From Nitrospirota bacterium (GTDB lineage Bacteria > Nitrospirota > Thermodesulfovibrionia > Thermodesulfovibrionales > JdFR-86), in assembly GCA_030638335.1 (NCBI GenBank), contig DAOWET010000001.1:1-38324 (forward strand): a DNA stretch of 38,324 nucleotides. The letters are read 5' to 3'. Below the pieces are notes generated by a model, which searched no databases, was not told the origin of the DNA, and worked only from the letters and a program-made list of their open reading frames with translations. This document shows positions 7,324-15,876 of this stretch, piece by piece (position 1 is the stretch's first letter; each line of letters starts with the position of its first letter). The translations under genes were made by a program, and so were the position numbers.

Positions 7324-7348
7324 TTGAAGTCTTCGCTATTTAAGGATA

Positions 7349-7873
7349 TTACTGTGCAGGAGCTTCCTTATCAGGGGCGGGCGCTGCCTCGGACTCCTGT
7401 GCCGGGGCATCAGCCGCAGGCTCTGCATCCGCGCTCTGTGCTTCCTGTGCCTGTACAGCCGGGGCATCTTCAACAGGCGCGGCCGATTCGCCCGCAACTG
7501 GCTTCAGCGCTGCAACTGCATCAAGGGCATCCAGCCTCAGGGAGCTGTCAGGATATTCCTTGAGGAACTCCTCAAAGGCCTTCAGGGAATCGGCATTGTC
7601 ACCCTGTACCGCCATGTTAAGGGCATCGTTGAACTTCTGGAGTTCCACCTCGTCGATCTCGATGACTTCCTTGCCCTTCCAGTAGACAGCGTCAGCTTCA
7701 TCAGAGGCCGCACCACGCACGCCTCCCACTGCCGTTGTCACTGATGCCTTTTTCTTCGGCGTGATCCCCTGAACCCTGCTTTTGAGGCTGCTCCAGAAGG
7801 ACTTGCCCGCGGCCATGCTCGTGGCAGGGACGAACAGGGATAATGCGATTATGAGAATAATTGCATGTTTCAT
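7349..7873 (-). CDS. Small exported protein with Ala/Glu/Pro-rich tail
   Basis: The 174-aa product has a clear Sec signal peptide (residues 1 to about 21, ending near TSMAA) and should be periplasmic. There is no lipobox cysteine. A central helical stretch (about 75-128), including NADSLKAFEEFLKEYPDSSLRLDAL, resembles a single TPR/tetratricopeptide-like hairpin of the kind seen in cell-envelope assembly proteins. The C-terminal 45 residues are low-complexity Ala, Pro, Glu and Gln, probably disordered. I cannot assign a function. A strong Shine-Dalgarno (GGAGGTGA) precedes the ATG. It lies downstream of the large NHL protein on the same strand, so a shared envelope role is possible, though a hairpin separates them. 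Confidence 0.7.
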   Translation of the reverse strand: MKHAIILIIALSLFVPATSMAAGKSFWSSLKSRVQGITPKKKASVTTAVGGVRGAASDEADAVYWKGKEVIEIDEVELQKFNDALNMAVQGDNADSLKAFEEFLKEYPDSSLRLDALDAVAALKPVAGESAAPVEDAPAVQAQEAQSADAEPAADAPAQESEAAPAPDKEAPAQ

Positions 7874-7953
7874 GATACGTTCACCTCCAAGGTGTTCTCA
7901 AAAGCTGTTTCAGGGAACCATAGACATTTTCCCGTTTCCTATATTCTACCATG

Positions 7954-7988
7954 CCCCCATGGCCCCTGGAAGGGGCCATGGGGGTTTT
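7954..7988. terminator. Perfect 13-bp stem hairpin between the NHL gene and the small exported protein gene
   Basis: CCCCCATGGCCCC and its exact complement flank a 5-base loop (7954-7984). The T-run (TTTT, 7985-7988) is on the plus side, while the gene that ends here (stop at 7998) runs on the minus strand, where no T-run follows. It may slow or partly end minus-strand transcription, or act as a 3' stabiliser. Confidence 0.55.
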
Positions 7989-7997
7989 AGAGTCATA

Positions 7998-10900
7998 TTA
8001 AATGGGGCCAAGCAGCTGGAGCGACATGCCCCTGAACTTGGTCGACACATGCGGGTCAAGCTCGTATGCCTTGGTAAAGGCCTCCTTGGCCTCCTTCTTC
8101 ATATCGAGCCTGATGTACGCTCTGCTCAGGTTGATCCAGATGTATGGGTCTTGCGGCTCCAGCGCCAGGGCGTCCTCATATGATTTGCGGGCCTTGCCAT
8201 ACATGCCGTCCATGAAATGCAGGTTGCCGAGGTTGTTGACAACCGAAGAGTTCCCAGGCTCAAGCTCATAGGCTTTTCCCAGGGATTTCATGGCCTCCTT
8301 GGTCTCCCCGCTCTCGGCAAAGACTATGCCCAACTGCAGGTACGCGTTAACGTCCTTGGGGTTGTCCTGGATCGCCTTGATAAAGCGCTTGCTGCGGAGC
8401 TTCACCCTGATCTGCCTGAGGTTCTGGAACTCCTTGTTGAACTTCTCCTCGATGCCCGCGCGGGTGACCTCTCCGGGCCGCCATTCCGATTCCGGAAGGT
8501 TCGCGGGCTTGAACATGGCCCAGGCATCGCGGAGGTCCATTATACCCACAAGCTCCTGAGGCTTCCACTTGTAGTACTTCCTGCTGCCTTCCTCCCACGC
8601 CTCCATGAAGGTCTTGCCCATGAGGGTGGCCTCTACCGGTACCCATACAGAGTCCTCGTACACAACGAAAAGGTTGTCGTGGGTGTCAGTGCCCAGAGCC
8701 TCTACCTTGCCCACCTCGAACATCATGAACATATGGCCCGGGATGTCCAGGATCTTTGTCCTTATGCCAAGGCTCTCAAGTGAAGCTGCGTATAGGGTCA
8801 CCAGGTCGTCGCAGTCGCCGCTCTTGCGCTTGAGGGTCTCTCGCGGGTACTGGAGGTAGTCCACCAGGTCAATATTGTTGGAGGTCTCCTGGTACGGGGT
8901 GCTCGGGTCAATTATGTATGTCATGCCCAGCACGCCAAGGGCGTCAAAGAACACGCTGCCGTAGAGCAGCGGGTCGCTGGTGTCCCTGTATTGCGTGATG
9001 ATGCCGCGGGTGAACTCCAGCACCACCGTGTCCTTTGTGGTGACAAAGGCGGCCATGCGCTCTCGCACGTCCCACTTCATCTTGTGCTTCTCAAAGACAT
9101 TGATAGCGTGGTTGGAGCTGTAGCTCCTGAGCTCCTGGTTGGCATAGTAGGAGACCGTTATCTCGGTCTGCACCGGGGTGTCCTCAGTGACCTTGAGTAT
9201 TTGGTTGTTGAACACTGCCTTCAGGTCCACCTCGACCTCGCCCCTGGGGGCAAGGTCCCTGACCTCGGTCTCCCATGGGAAGTCCATGAAGTCCTTGATC
9301 TTAAAAGCGACCTTCAGGCGGGCGATCTTGTCCATGGTGTTGTTCGTGATCTTTATACGCCCGACACCGTCGCTCTCGTAGTTCTTGTATGTGTTGGAGA
9401 ACAGGTCCTCCATCTTGATGATGTCCATCTCTATGGGAGGACGCGTGGCAACCAGGGTCTTGGTATCAATGGACACCTTGTCGCTCTCCAGTTCGTCGGA
9501 ACTCACGGCCGAGACAAAGAAGGTGTACTCGGAATCAGGCGATAGGCCACCGGCAATATAAGTCGTCTCCTCCGACCTTCCGGTCTCCACGAGTTTGCCG
9601 TCCTCCTGGCGGTAGATTGCGTAGTAGGCAATATGGCCGCCCCTAACAGGCTTCCATGACAGACTCACAGACCACTCCTGCGGCTCTACCGCAAGGTTCA
9701 GAGGTGCTGCGGCCGTATATTTGGCAGGTATGGCCTCAATGGAGGCGCTCAACTTGCCCTCGTTGCCCTCATCAGCCCGGGCGGACACGCGGTAATAGTA
9801 GGGCCTGTCAGGCTCCAGGTCGCGGTCCACATAGCTGTTGCCGCTCACCTCGGTGACCTTCTCATACGGGCCGGCGGCATCGTCAGACCGGTAGACAATA
9901 TATCCTACGACAAAAGACGCATCGCTCCTGTCCCAGAAGACATTGGCAGAGCGCGTTCCGCCACGCGCCCTGATCCCCCGCAACACAGGAGGCGTATACA
10001 CGTTCACAAGCTCCTGGACACGGTTACTGTCCGGGTCGGACACAAAGAGCCTTATGTTGTTCTTTGCAATCAAGGCCAGGGGCTTTACCATCTCGCCGTT
10101 GCCGCGGACCTTCTTGTCTCCGGGAGAACCGAATTCCCTGACATAGGCGCCCTGCTTGTCAAAGACCTTTATGGTGGGCCCGCCCTGGTCGAGCACCAAT
10201 ATCTCGTTGTCTGTCACGGTAAGGGCCACGGGCTTGTCGAAATATGAACCCTTCTCCCCGCGCTCTCCAAACTCCTTGATCATCATGCCGCTGGTGGCAA
10301 AGATCAGGACGGACTTCTTCTTGTCGTCGAGCACATAGAGCATGTCGTTGGAATCAAACTCCATGTCCGTAGGGCCCTGCAGCAGGTCGTCCGAGCCGCC
10401 TTTGCCAAGCACGCCTATGAACACCCCGTCGGAGCTGAAGGCCTGCACCCTCTTGCTTGCCTTGTCAGATATGAACACGTCACCCGAGCTTGAGACGACA
10501 ATATCGGATGGGCTCTTGAAATAGCCCTCCCTGCTGCCTGAACCGCCGAAGTGGAAGTCCACATCCAAGGAGTCGGGTTTCAGTTTGTATACGTTCTTCT
10601 TCTTGCCGTCAACGACCCAGAGACCTCCGTCATGTGCGACAGCCACCGCAACAGGCACGACCTTGTCAAGGGTGATCTTCTTAAGGAGCTTGCCGTCCTT
10701 TATTGCCAGGACAGCCTTTTCCTTCGTGTTTATCCCGTAGACGATCCCCTTCTTGGAATCCCACGCGAGAGTCTCTAAAGAGAAATCCTGGTCAGAGGCC
10801 CATACCACCGAGGTGGGAGGAGGCGCGTACTCCAGTTCCACCTCGCCGTTTTCCCTCTGCGGAAGGAATATCTGGATTATGCCGCGCTTGGGATCGGCCA

Positions 10901-11720
10901 CAAACACCTTGCCGTCCCTGGACACGTCCATTCCCGCAATGCTCTCGAACTGCGCCCGGCCCGTGCCCTTTGTGCCAAAGGCCTCCTGGAACCGGAAACC
11001 ATAATTGAATTTCTTGACGCTGAAGGTCTCCACATCGGACACAAAGATACCGTCCATGTCAAGGGCAAGTGAGGAGGGTTCTCTGATGCCCTTTATCCTC
11101 TCGATGTAGTCCCCGTTCTGACTGTAGACCTTGACGAACTCGTCCTGGACGTCTACGACATATATATATCCCCTGTGGTCTACAACCAGGTCCACGGGCT
11201 TTTTAAGTACCTCTTCGCCCTCGCCCCGGTTGCCAATGGAGCCAAGGTAGACGCCGTTTGGGCCTATGACCTGCACCCGCTTGTTTCCGGTGTCAGCGAC
11301 GTATATTATTCCCTTGTATACGAAAATGCCGTTAGGAGAGCTGAACTGGCGGGGCTTGCTGCCCTTTGAGCCAAAGGAGCTTATGAACTTGCCGTCCTTG
11401 CCAAAGACCGTTACCCTGCCAAGGCCCGCGTCCACCACATAGAGCGTGTCACCGTACAGCGCTATGCCGCGGGGCTCTTTTATTATTCCCTTCCATTTCT
11501 TGTCCTTGCCCCCGAGGAAGAACTTGATATTGCCGCTGGCGTCCATGACAGAGACCTTCTTGTTCTTCTGGGATGTGTATATGGTCCCGTCATCATCCAC
11601 CTCTATGAACAAAGGGTTTCCGGCAATGATCTCGCCCTCATAGCCAACCTTCGACATCATCGCCCAAGAGGTAAACGGTAGTGCCACAAGCAGAACAGCA
11701 ACCAGGAATAAACGTCTCAT
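7998..11720 (-). CDS. Large exported NHL-repeat / fibronectin III / transglutaminase-like / TPR protein
   Basis: From the ATG at 11720 the product is 1,240 aa. That ATG has a GGGGGGTG Shine-Dalgarno and starts a classic signal peptide (MRRLFLVAVLLVALPFTSWA). An in-frame ATG at 11759 lacks a ribosome site. The order of domains is: NHL beta-propeller repeats (about 20-570, seen as repeated DxxGxIYVxDxxxxRVQ-like units), two fibronectin type III domains (about 577-672 and 673-757), a beta-rich linker, a transglutaminase/papain-like core with C970 in SGDCDDL, a following GHMFMMF histidine segment and an acidic EDSVWVPVEAT, and about three TPRs (1125-1225). The likely site is periplasm or cell surface. 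It could bind glycans or proteins and cleave or crosslink a partner; the substrate is unknown. Confidence 0.8.
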   Translation of the reverse strand: MRRLFLVAVLLVALPFTSWAMMSKVGYEGEIIAGNPLFIEVDDDGTIYTSQKNKKVSVMDASGNIKFFLGGKDKKWKGIIKEPRGIALYGDTLYVVDAGLGRVTVFGKDGKFISSFGSKGSKPRQFSSPNGIFVYKGIIYVADTGNKRVQVIGPNGVYLGSIGNRGEGEEVLKKPVDLVVDHRGYIYVVDVQDEFVKVYSQNGDYIERIKGIREPSSLALDMDGIFVSDVETFSVKKFNYGFRFQEAFGTKGTGRAQFESIAGMDVSRDGKVFVADPKRGIIQIFLPQRENGEVELEYAPPPTSVVWASDQDFSLETLAWDSKKGIVYGINTKEKAVLAIKDGKLLKKITLDKVVPVAVAVAHDGGLWVVDGKKKNVYKLKPDSLDVDFHFGGSGSREGYFKSPSDIVVSSSGDVFISDKASKRVQAFSSDGVFIGVLGKGGSDDLLQGPTDMEFDSNDMLYVLDDKKKSVLIFATSGMMIKEFGERGEKGSYFDKPVALTVTDNEILVLDQGGPTIKVFDKQGAYVREFGSPGDKKVRGNGEMVKPLALIAKNNIRLFVSDPDSNRVQELVNVYTPPVLRGIRARGGTRSANVFWDRSDASFVVGYIVYRSDDAAGPYEKVTEVSGNSYVDRDLEPDRPYYYRVSARADEGNEGKLSASIEAIPAKYTAAAPLNLAVEPQEWSVSLSWKPVRGGHIAYYAIYRQEDGKLVETGRSEETTYIAGGLSPDSEYTFFVSAVSSDELESDKVSIDTKTLVATRPPIEMDIIKMEDLFSNTYKNYESDGVGRIKITNNTMDKIARLKVAFKIKDFMDFPWETEVRDLAPRGEVEVDLKAVFNNQILKVTEDTPVQTEITVSYYANQELRSYSSNHAINVFEKHKMKWDVRERMAAFVTTKDTVVLEFTRGIITQYRDTSDPLLYGSVFFDALGVLGMTYIIDPSTPYQETSNNIDLVDYLQYPRETLKRKSGDCDDLVTLYAASLESLGIRTKILDIPGHMFMMFEVGKVEALGTDTHDNLFVVYEDSVWVPVEATLMGKTFMEAWEEGSRKYYKWKPQELVGIMDLRDAWAMFKPANLPESEWRPGEVTRAGIEEKFNKEFQNLRQIRVKLRSKRFIKAIQDNPKDVNAYLQLGIVFAESGETKEAMKSLGKAYELEPGNSSVVNNLGNLHFMDGMYGKARKSYEDALALEPQDPYIWINLSRAYIRLDMKKEAKEAFTKAYELDPHVSTKFRGMSLQLLGPI

Positions 11721-11797
11721 GCGTGCACCCCCCCGATATTTTCTATATTGGTTCTCCATGTTGGGATATTACACCTGCCAAACACATCTCTATTGTC

Positions 11798-11806
11798 ATT
11801 ATAGCA
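11798..11806 (-). promoter_or_regulatory. Extended -10 promoter of the NHL-repeat gene
   Basis: The minus strand reads TGCTATAAT, a perfect -10 with the TGN extension. No good -35 is visible, as is allowed for extended -10 promoters. It gives a leader of roughly 70 nt before the ATG at 11720, which has a ribosome site. Confidence 0.5.
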
Positions 11807-11870
11807 GAATTCCCTTGCCAGATAAATTAATAAAAATATGGTATAGAATATAGATATATATAGGTATTAT

Positions 11871-12329
11871 ATGAGAAAAACCCTGCTAAAAGTGCTTCTG
11901 GCGGTATCAGTAGCAGTGGTCCCGGTCCCGGCCATGGCTGGTGAGTCCTGTAAGATGAACATGGAGATCGCCGATGCCCTGTTCTCAGTGGTTGGAGACA
12001 TCGGAGTGCCTGTCCAGTTCAGCGATATCGGCTGCACGGTCTTAATGCGCGATGAGATGTGCGCGATGGAGCAGATCGGCTTTGACGAATCGGCCGTGGT
12101 CAAAGACTTCTCAACTGGAGAGGAGACCCCGATGAGCACGGCGTATTTCGTGGTTGCCTCTGGCGTTGAGACACCCCTTGGCTCAGGCGTCATAGCCTTT
12201 GCCAACAGGGACAGTGCGGAGAAGTTTGTATCAGACATGGGCAAGGGAGAGGTCATGGACTACGCCGACTTCATTCTGAGCAAGGTGGACCTCATCCGGG
12301 GGGTGGACAAAGCAAGGGAGCGGCTGTAG
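11871..12329 (+). CDS. NosL-like exported copper-binding protein
   Basis: The 152-aa product has a Sec signal peptide ending at AMA (residue 23). The mature part resembles NosL: a CxM pair at C27/M29 just after the signal, the segment VQFSDIGCTVLM (C55), a further C64, and the family core STGEETPMSTAYFVVASGVETPLGSGVIAF (about 81-110) followed by RDSAEKFVSDMGKGEVMDYADF. NosL proteins bind Cu(I) and help load nitrous oxide reductase, and distant relatives occur without it. No nos gene is in this window, so a copper-handling role for another enzyme is possible. Unlike typical NosL it has no lipobox, so it is probably soluble in the periplasm. The upstream gap is very A+T-rich with no convincing -35. 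Confidence 0.65.
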   Translation: MRKTLLKVLLAVSVAVVPVPAMAGESCKMNMEIADALFSVVGDIGVPVQFSDIGCTVLMRDEMCAMEQIGFDESAVVKDFSTGEETPMSTAYFVVASGVETPLGSGVIAFANRDSAEKFVSDMGKGEVMDYADFILSKVDLIRGVDKARERL

Positions 12330-12479
12330 CGGATAGCAAACAACCCTTTGTAACTTAAGGTTTTTCCAATGCATAAGGGGAGGTTGTGCCGCATGGCCTG
12401 AAGCTCAACCCTGAGGGGTGTCTTCTCCATTAACCGGCCCGGTAACTGGCCCGGCAATTATGTTACAATTGGTATTCTT

Positions 12480-12920
12480 ATGGAAGAAGTGGGCGTAGTC
12501 ACCAAAGTGGACGGCATCACCGCCCACGTCTCGGTCGAGCGCAAAACCGCTTGTGAGCACTGCACTGCGGGTACGTGCAGCCTTACGGCGGATGACGCGA
12601 GATTAGAGGCCATAAACGAGGCCGGAGCAGTTGCGGGCCAGCGTGTGCGCGTCAGCCTGCGGGATTATACATATGTCTCCGGGTCTTTGTTCTTCTATGG
12701 GGTGCCGGCCCTGGCGCTGATCATGGGCGCTCTTCTGGGCCTGGGAGTATTCAGCGAATGGTTCCCGGGCAAGGATCCGGAGGCCGTAGCAGCAGTGTCA
12801 GCCTTCGTGTGCATGGTGCTGTCGCTGGCAGTGGTGAAACTCTGGAGCCGGAAGGCAGAGCGCAAGAGCGCTTACCAGCCGGTTGTAGTGGAAATCCTTG
12901 ACAATGGTGGAAGTTCATAA
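12480..12920 (+). CDS. RseC/MucC-family (SoxR-reducing system) membrane protein
   Basis: The 146-aa product has the RseC layout: a short beta N-domain with three cysteines (C25, C28 and C33 in CEHCTAGTC), then two membrane spans (about residues 67-88 and 100-121) and a short cytoplasmic tail. Family members modulate the sigma-E/anti-sigma system or take part in Rnf-linked reduction of SoxR in E. coli, and many are found near redox genes. Neither partner is in this window, so the role here is open. No Shine-Dalgarno is seen. A TACAAT hexamer (12464-12469) lies ten bases before the ATG, so it may be nearly leaderless. It is followed 35 bp later by the EF-G-like gene. Confidence 0.75.
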   Translation: MEEVGVVTKVDGITAHVSVERKTACEHCTAGTCSLTADDARLEAINEAGAVAGQRVRVSLRDYTYVSGSLFFYGVPALALIMGALLGLGVFSEWFPGKDPEAVAAVSAFVCMVLSLAVVKLWSRKAERKSAYQPVVVEILDNGGSS

Positions 12921-12955
12921 ACTGCAATGATACATTGAGAGGGGGACATACCTGA

Positions 12956-15049
12956 ATGCCGATGATCGAAGTCGAGAATATTCGCAACATTGTGGTTACC
13001 GGCCACGCCAAGGCCGGCAAAACCTCACTTGTAGAGGCCATTCTCCACAACTCCGGCGCCATCAACAGGCTCGGGAAGGTAGAGGAAGGCACCACCATCA
13101 CTGATTATGAACCCGAGGAGATAGACCGTCAGATAAGCCTGTCCTCGGCCCTGGCCTTCTGCCAGTGGAAGGACCACAGGATAAACATCATAGACACCCC
13201 GGGGTTCATCAACTTCCTGGAGGACACCAAGGGTTCCATGCGTGCCGCTGACGGCGTGGTGCTCATGATAAGCGCGCTTTCCGGCATCAAGGGAGAGACC
13301 GAGAAGATATGGGGCTTTGCCACGGATTTCAACCTTCCGGTGGTTGCCTTTGTAAACAAGATGGACAAGGAGTCCGCTGACTTTCAGAACGCGCTGGACG
13401 GGATAAAGAGCCTTCTGAACACCGAGCCCCTGCCCTTGCAGATGCCCATTGGCGAGGCCCAGGGTTTCAACGGTGTTGTAGACCTTCTGGACATGAAGGC
13501 CTATACATACGCGGACGGAAAGGCCACTGAGGGCGAGGTCCCCGCCGATATAAAGGACAGGGCCGATGAGCTCAGGAACGTCATGATCGAGCGCGTGGCC
13601 GAGGCTGACGACGAGCTGCTGGAGAAATACCTCGAAGGCGGTGAGCTCAGCCGGGATGAGATCGTAAATGGCATAAAGGCCGGGACCATTGCCAAACAGT
13701 TCGTGCCGGTCACATGCGGCGCTCCCAACCTTAACATCGGCATAAAGGAGCTCATGGACGCCGTAACCATGTGCCTGCCCTCCCCTGTGGAGATGGCCGG
13801 GGCCAACCCGATAAAGGGCATAAACCCCAAGGACGACTCCGAGGCAGAGCGCAAGCCCTCGGAGGACGAGCCCTTCTCAGCCTATGTGTTCAAGACCGTA
13901 GCCGACCCCTTTTCGGGAAAACTCTCATTTTTCAGGATACTCTCAGGCAAACTCGCGCCTGATTCTTCCGTAATGAACGCATCCACCGATAACAAGGAGC
14001 GCATAGGCCAGGTCTTCTACCTCCAGGGGAAAAAGCACGAAAATGCCGAAACACTCACAGCTGGAGAGATCGCTGTTGTAGCCAAGCTCAAAGGGACATC
14101 CACTGGAGACACCCTGTGTGACGCCTCAGACCCCATACGCTATGAGACCGTAAAGTTCGCCGAGCCCCTTATCTCATACGCCATTGCCCCAAAGAGCAAG
14201 GGCGACGCGGACAAGGTGGGCTCAGGGCTGCATCGCATACTCGAAGAGGACTCGTCCCTTGACTTCCACATGGACGAAGAGGCCCATGAGATGATTCTGG
14301 CCGGCATGGGCCAGCTCCACCTGGAGGTCACGCTGGACAAGCTCAAACGGAAGTTCGGCGTTGAGGTGGAGATGAAGTCGCCGAAGATCCCCTATCGCGA
14401 GACCATCACCATAGCAGCCGATGCCAAGCACAAACACAAGAAGCAGTCCGGCGGCAAAGGCCAGTATGGCGAGTGCGCTATCAGGGTTGAACCGCTACCG
14501 CGTGGCAGCGAATACGAGTTCGAGAACAAGATCGTAGGAGGCGCCATCCCCCGCGGCTTCATACCCGCCGTTGACAAGGGCATTCAGAAAGCAATAAATG
14601 AGGGCATCTACGCCGGGTACAAGATGGTAGACCTGAAAGTATCTCTCTATGACGGCTCTTACCACGCAGTGGACTCCTCGGAGATGGCCTTCAAGATAGC
14701 CGGCTCCATGGCTATAAAAAAGGCCGTGGAACAGGCCAAGCCCATTGTTCTGGAACCTGTCATGAACGTGAACATAACAGTGCCGGACGAGTTCCTTGGC
14801 ACTGTTATAGGCGACCTCAACGGCAGGCGCGGCAAGGTACAGGGCATGGACCAGGCGCCAAACTCAACGAACCAGAAGGTCTCGGCAGCGGTCCCCATGG
14901 CCGAGATGCTCACATACGCAAACCAGCTTCAGAGCATGACAGCCGGACGCGGCATTTACACGATGGAATTCTCCCACTACGATCCTCTTCCCAAGCAGCT
15001 CACGCAGAGACTGCTGGAGGAGAAAGCAGCCCAGGAGGAGGAGAAGTAG
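12956..15049 (+). CDS. Elongation factor G-like GTPase (EF-G2 type)
   Basis: The 697-aa product has all EF-G domains and resembles the second, EF-G2-type paralogue rather than canonical FusA. The P-loop is GHAKAGKTS (16-24) instead of AHIDAGKTT, switch I lacks the usual RGITI, and G3 is DTPGFINF (80-87), so the catalytic histidine of DTPGHVDF is F84. G4 is NKMD (134-137). The C-terminal translocase domains IV and V look intact (KHKKQSGGKGQYGE, then GSMAIKKAVEQA and GRRGKVQGM). EF-G2 proteins hydrolyse GTP on ribosomes, but their cell role is unclear. A GAGGGGG ribosome site lies about ten bases before the ATG at 12956; a second ATG at 12962 is also possible. Whether a normal fusA exists elsewhere cannot be seen. 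Confidence 0.88.
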   Translation: MPMIEVENIRNIVVTGHAKAGKTSLVEAILHNSGAINRLGKVEEGTTITDYEPEEIDRQISLSSALAFCQWKDHRINIIDTPGFINFLEDTKGSMRAADGVVLMISALSGIKGETEKIWGFATDFNLPVVAFVNKMDKESADFQNALDGIKSLLNTEPLPLQMPIGEAQGFNGVVDLLDMKAYTYADGKATEGEVPADIKDRADELRNVMIERVAEADDELLEKYLEGGELSRDEIVNGIKAGTIAKQFVPVTCGAPNLNIGIKELMDAVTMCLPSPVEMAGANPIKGINPKDDSEAERKPSEDEPFSAYVFKTVADPFSGKLSFFRILSGKLAPDSSVMNASTDNKERIGQVFYLQGKKHENAETLTAGEIAVVAKLKGTSTGDTLCDASDPIRYETVKFAEPLISYAIAPKSKGDADKVGSGLHRILEEDSSLDFHMDEEAHEMILAGMGQLHLEVTLDKLKRKFGVEVEMKSPKIPYRETITIAADAKHKHKKQSGGKGQYGECAIRVEPLPRGSEYEFENKIVGGAIPRGFIPAVDKGIQKAINEGIYAGYKMVDLKVSLYDGSYHAVDSSEMAFKIAGSMAIKKAVEQAKPIVLEPVMNVNITVPDEFLGTVIGDLNGRRGKVQGMDQAPNSTNQKVSAAVPMAEMLTYANQLQSMTAGRGIYTMEFSHYDPLPKQLTQRLLEEKAAQEEEK

Positions 15050-15050
15050 G

Positions 15051-15827
15051 ATGCTTCAGCGCACATGCCTTATTGCCATAGCGCTTATGGCACTGTGCGC
15101 GCCGGCGCTTGCGGCCCAGACGGCACAGGCGCCCCGGACAGACGAGACGGCCCAGCCATCCCGGATGGATGAAATGACCGGAATGACCGGGGGCGTGCTT
15201 GCAAACAGCACCACGCCGCTGCTGGAGGAGGACATTGACGCGATAATTGCAAACTCCGTCCCTCCTCCCCTTACAGAACCCGTGCGAGTAAGGAGCGGCA
15301 TGCTCTCGGTCAAGCTCGAAAGCGCCTCCTTTGGCCTTACGCTTGAAGAGATAGGCAGGCAGGCGGGCTTTGAGGCGATCATCACACCGGAGGTCGCAAG
15401 CAAGGAGCTGAGCACAACGTTCCGTGACATGGAACTGCAAAAGGGCATCCAGCGCCTGCTCTCGCTCATCAGCCACCGGAACTTCTTCATCTACTACGGC
15501 GCGAACGATTCCATAACGAGGATAGAGGTATACGGCACGGGCACGGTCCAGAAGCCCGGCAAGGGGCGGCAGACCTATACGCCCTCAACAAGCCCCGCAA
15601 GGAGCCGCTCAGGCAGGAGGGTTGTGACACCTTCGACCACATTTAAGAGGCCGAGCGTTTCACGCCGCACCGTGCCGGCCCGCGAGCCCGCAAGGACAAC
15701 TCCTCCGGTCACGAGGGTGTCGCCTGAGAGCAGGACGGATAATGCCGATGGCGATGACGTGGAGGTGCCATATATCGTGCCCCAGCAGGAGCCGCAATAC
15801 GTACCGCCCTACAATAGAAGACGGTAA
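15051..15827 (+). CDS. Exported protein with STN-like (secretin/TonB N-terminal) domain
   Basis: The ATG lies one base after the EF-G-like stop codon and uses GGAGG-rich sequence in that gene's end as a ribosome site, so translation is probably coupled. The 258-aa product has a signal peptide (about 1-22), a linker, and one compact domain (about 84-163) with the STN pattern: SVKLESASFGLTLEEIGRQ, then a conserved beta-alpha-beta unit ending RITRIEVYGTG-like sequence. STN domains normally sit at the N-terminus of secretins and TonB receptors, but here no barrel follows. The last 90 residues are rich in Arg, Pro, Thr and Ser and look disordered. It may be a stand-alone secretin-associated or envelope protein. 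Confidence 0.65.
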   Translation: MLQRTCLIAIALMALCAPALAAQTAQAPRTDETAQPSRMDEMTGMTGGVLANSTTPLLEEDIDAIIANSVPPPLTEPVRVRSGMLSVKLESASFGLTLEEIGRQAGFEAIITPEVASKELSTTFRDMELQKGIQRLLSLISHRNFFIYYGANDSITRIEVYGTGTVQKPGKGRQTYTPSTSPARSRSGRRVVTPSTTFKRPSVSRRTVPAREPARTTPPVTRVSPESRTDNADGDDVEVPYIVPQQEPQYVPPYNRRR

Positions 15828-15876
15828 GAGGATATGAAATACAGACCGGAGAGCACTGAAAGGACCACCCGAGACG

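Noticed and set aside
11721-11759. Upstream ATG for the large NHL protein
   Set aside because: No ribosome site, and it would put 13 polar residues before a textbook signal peptide. The ATG at 11720 has a strong Shine-Dalgarno.
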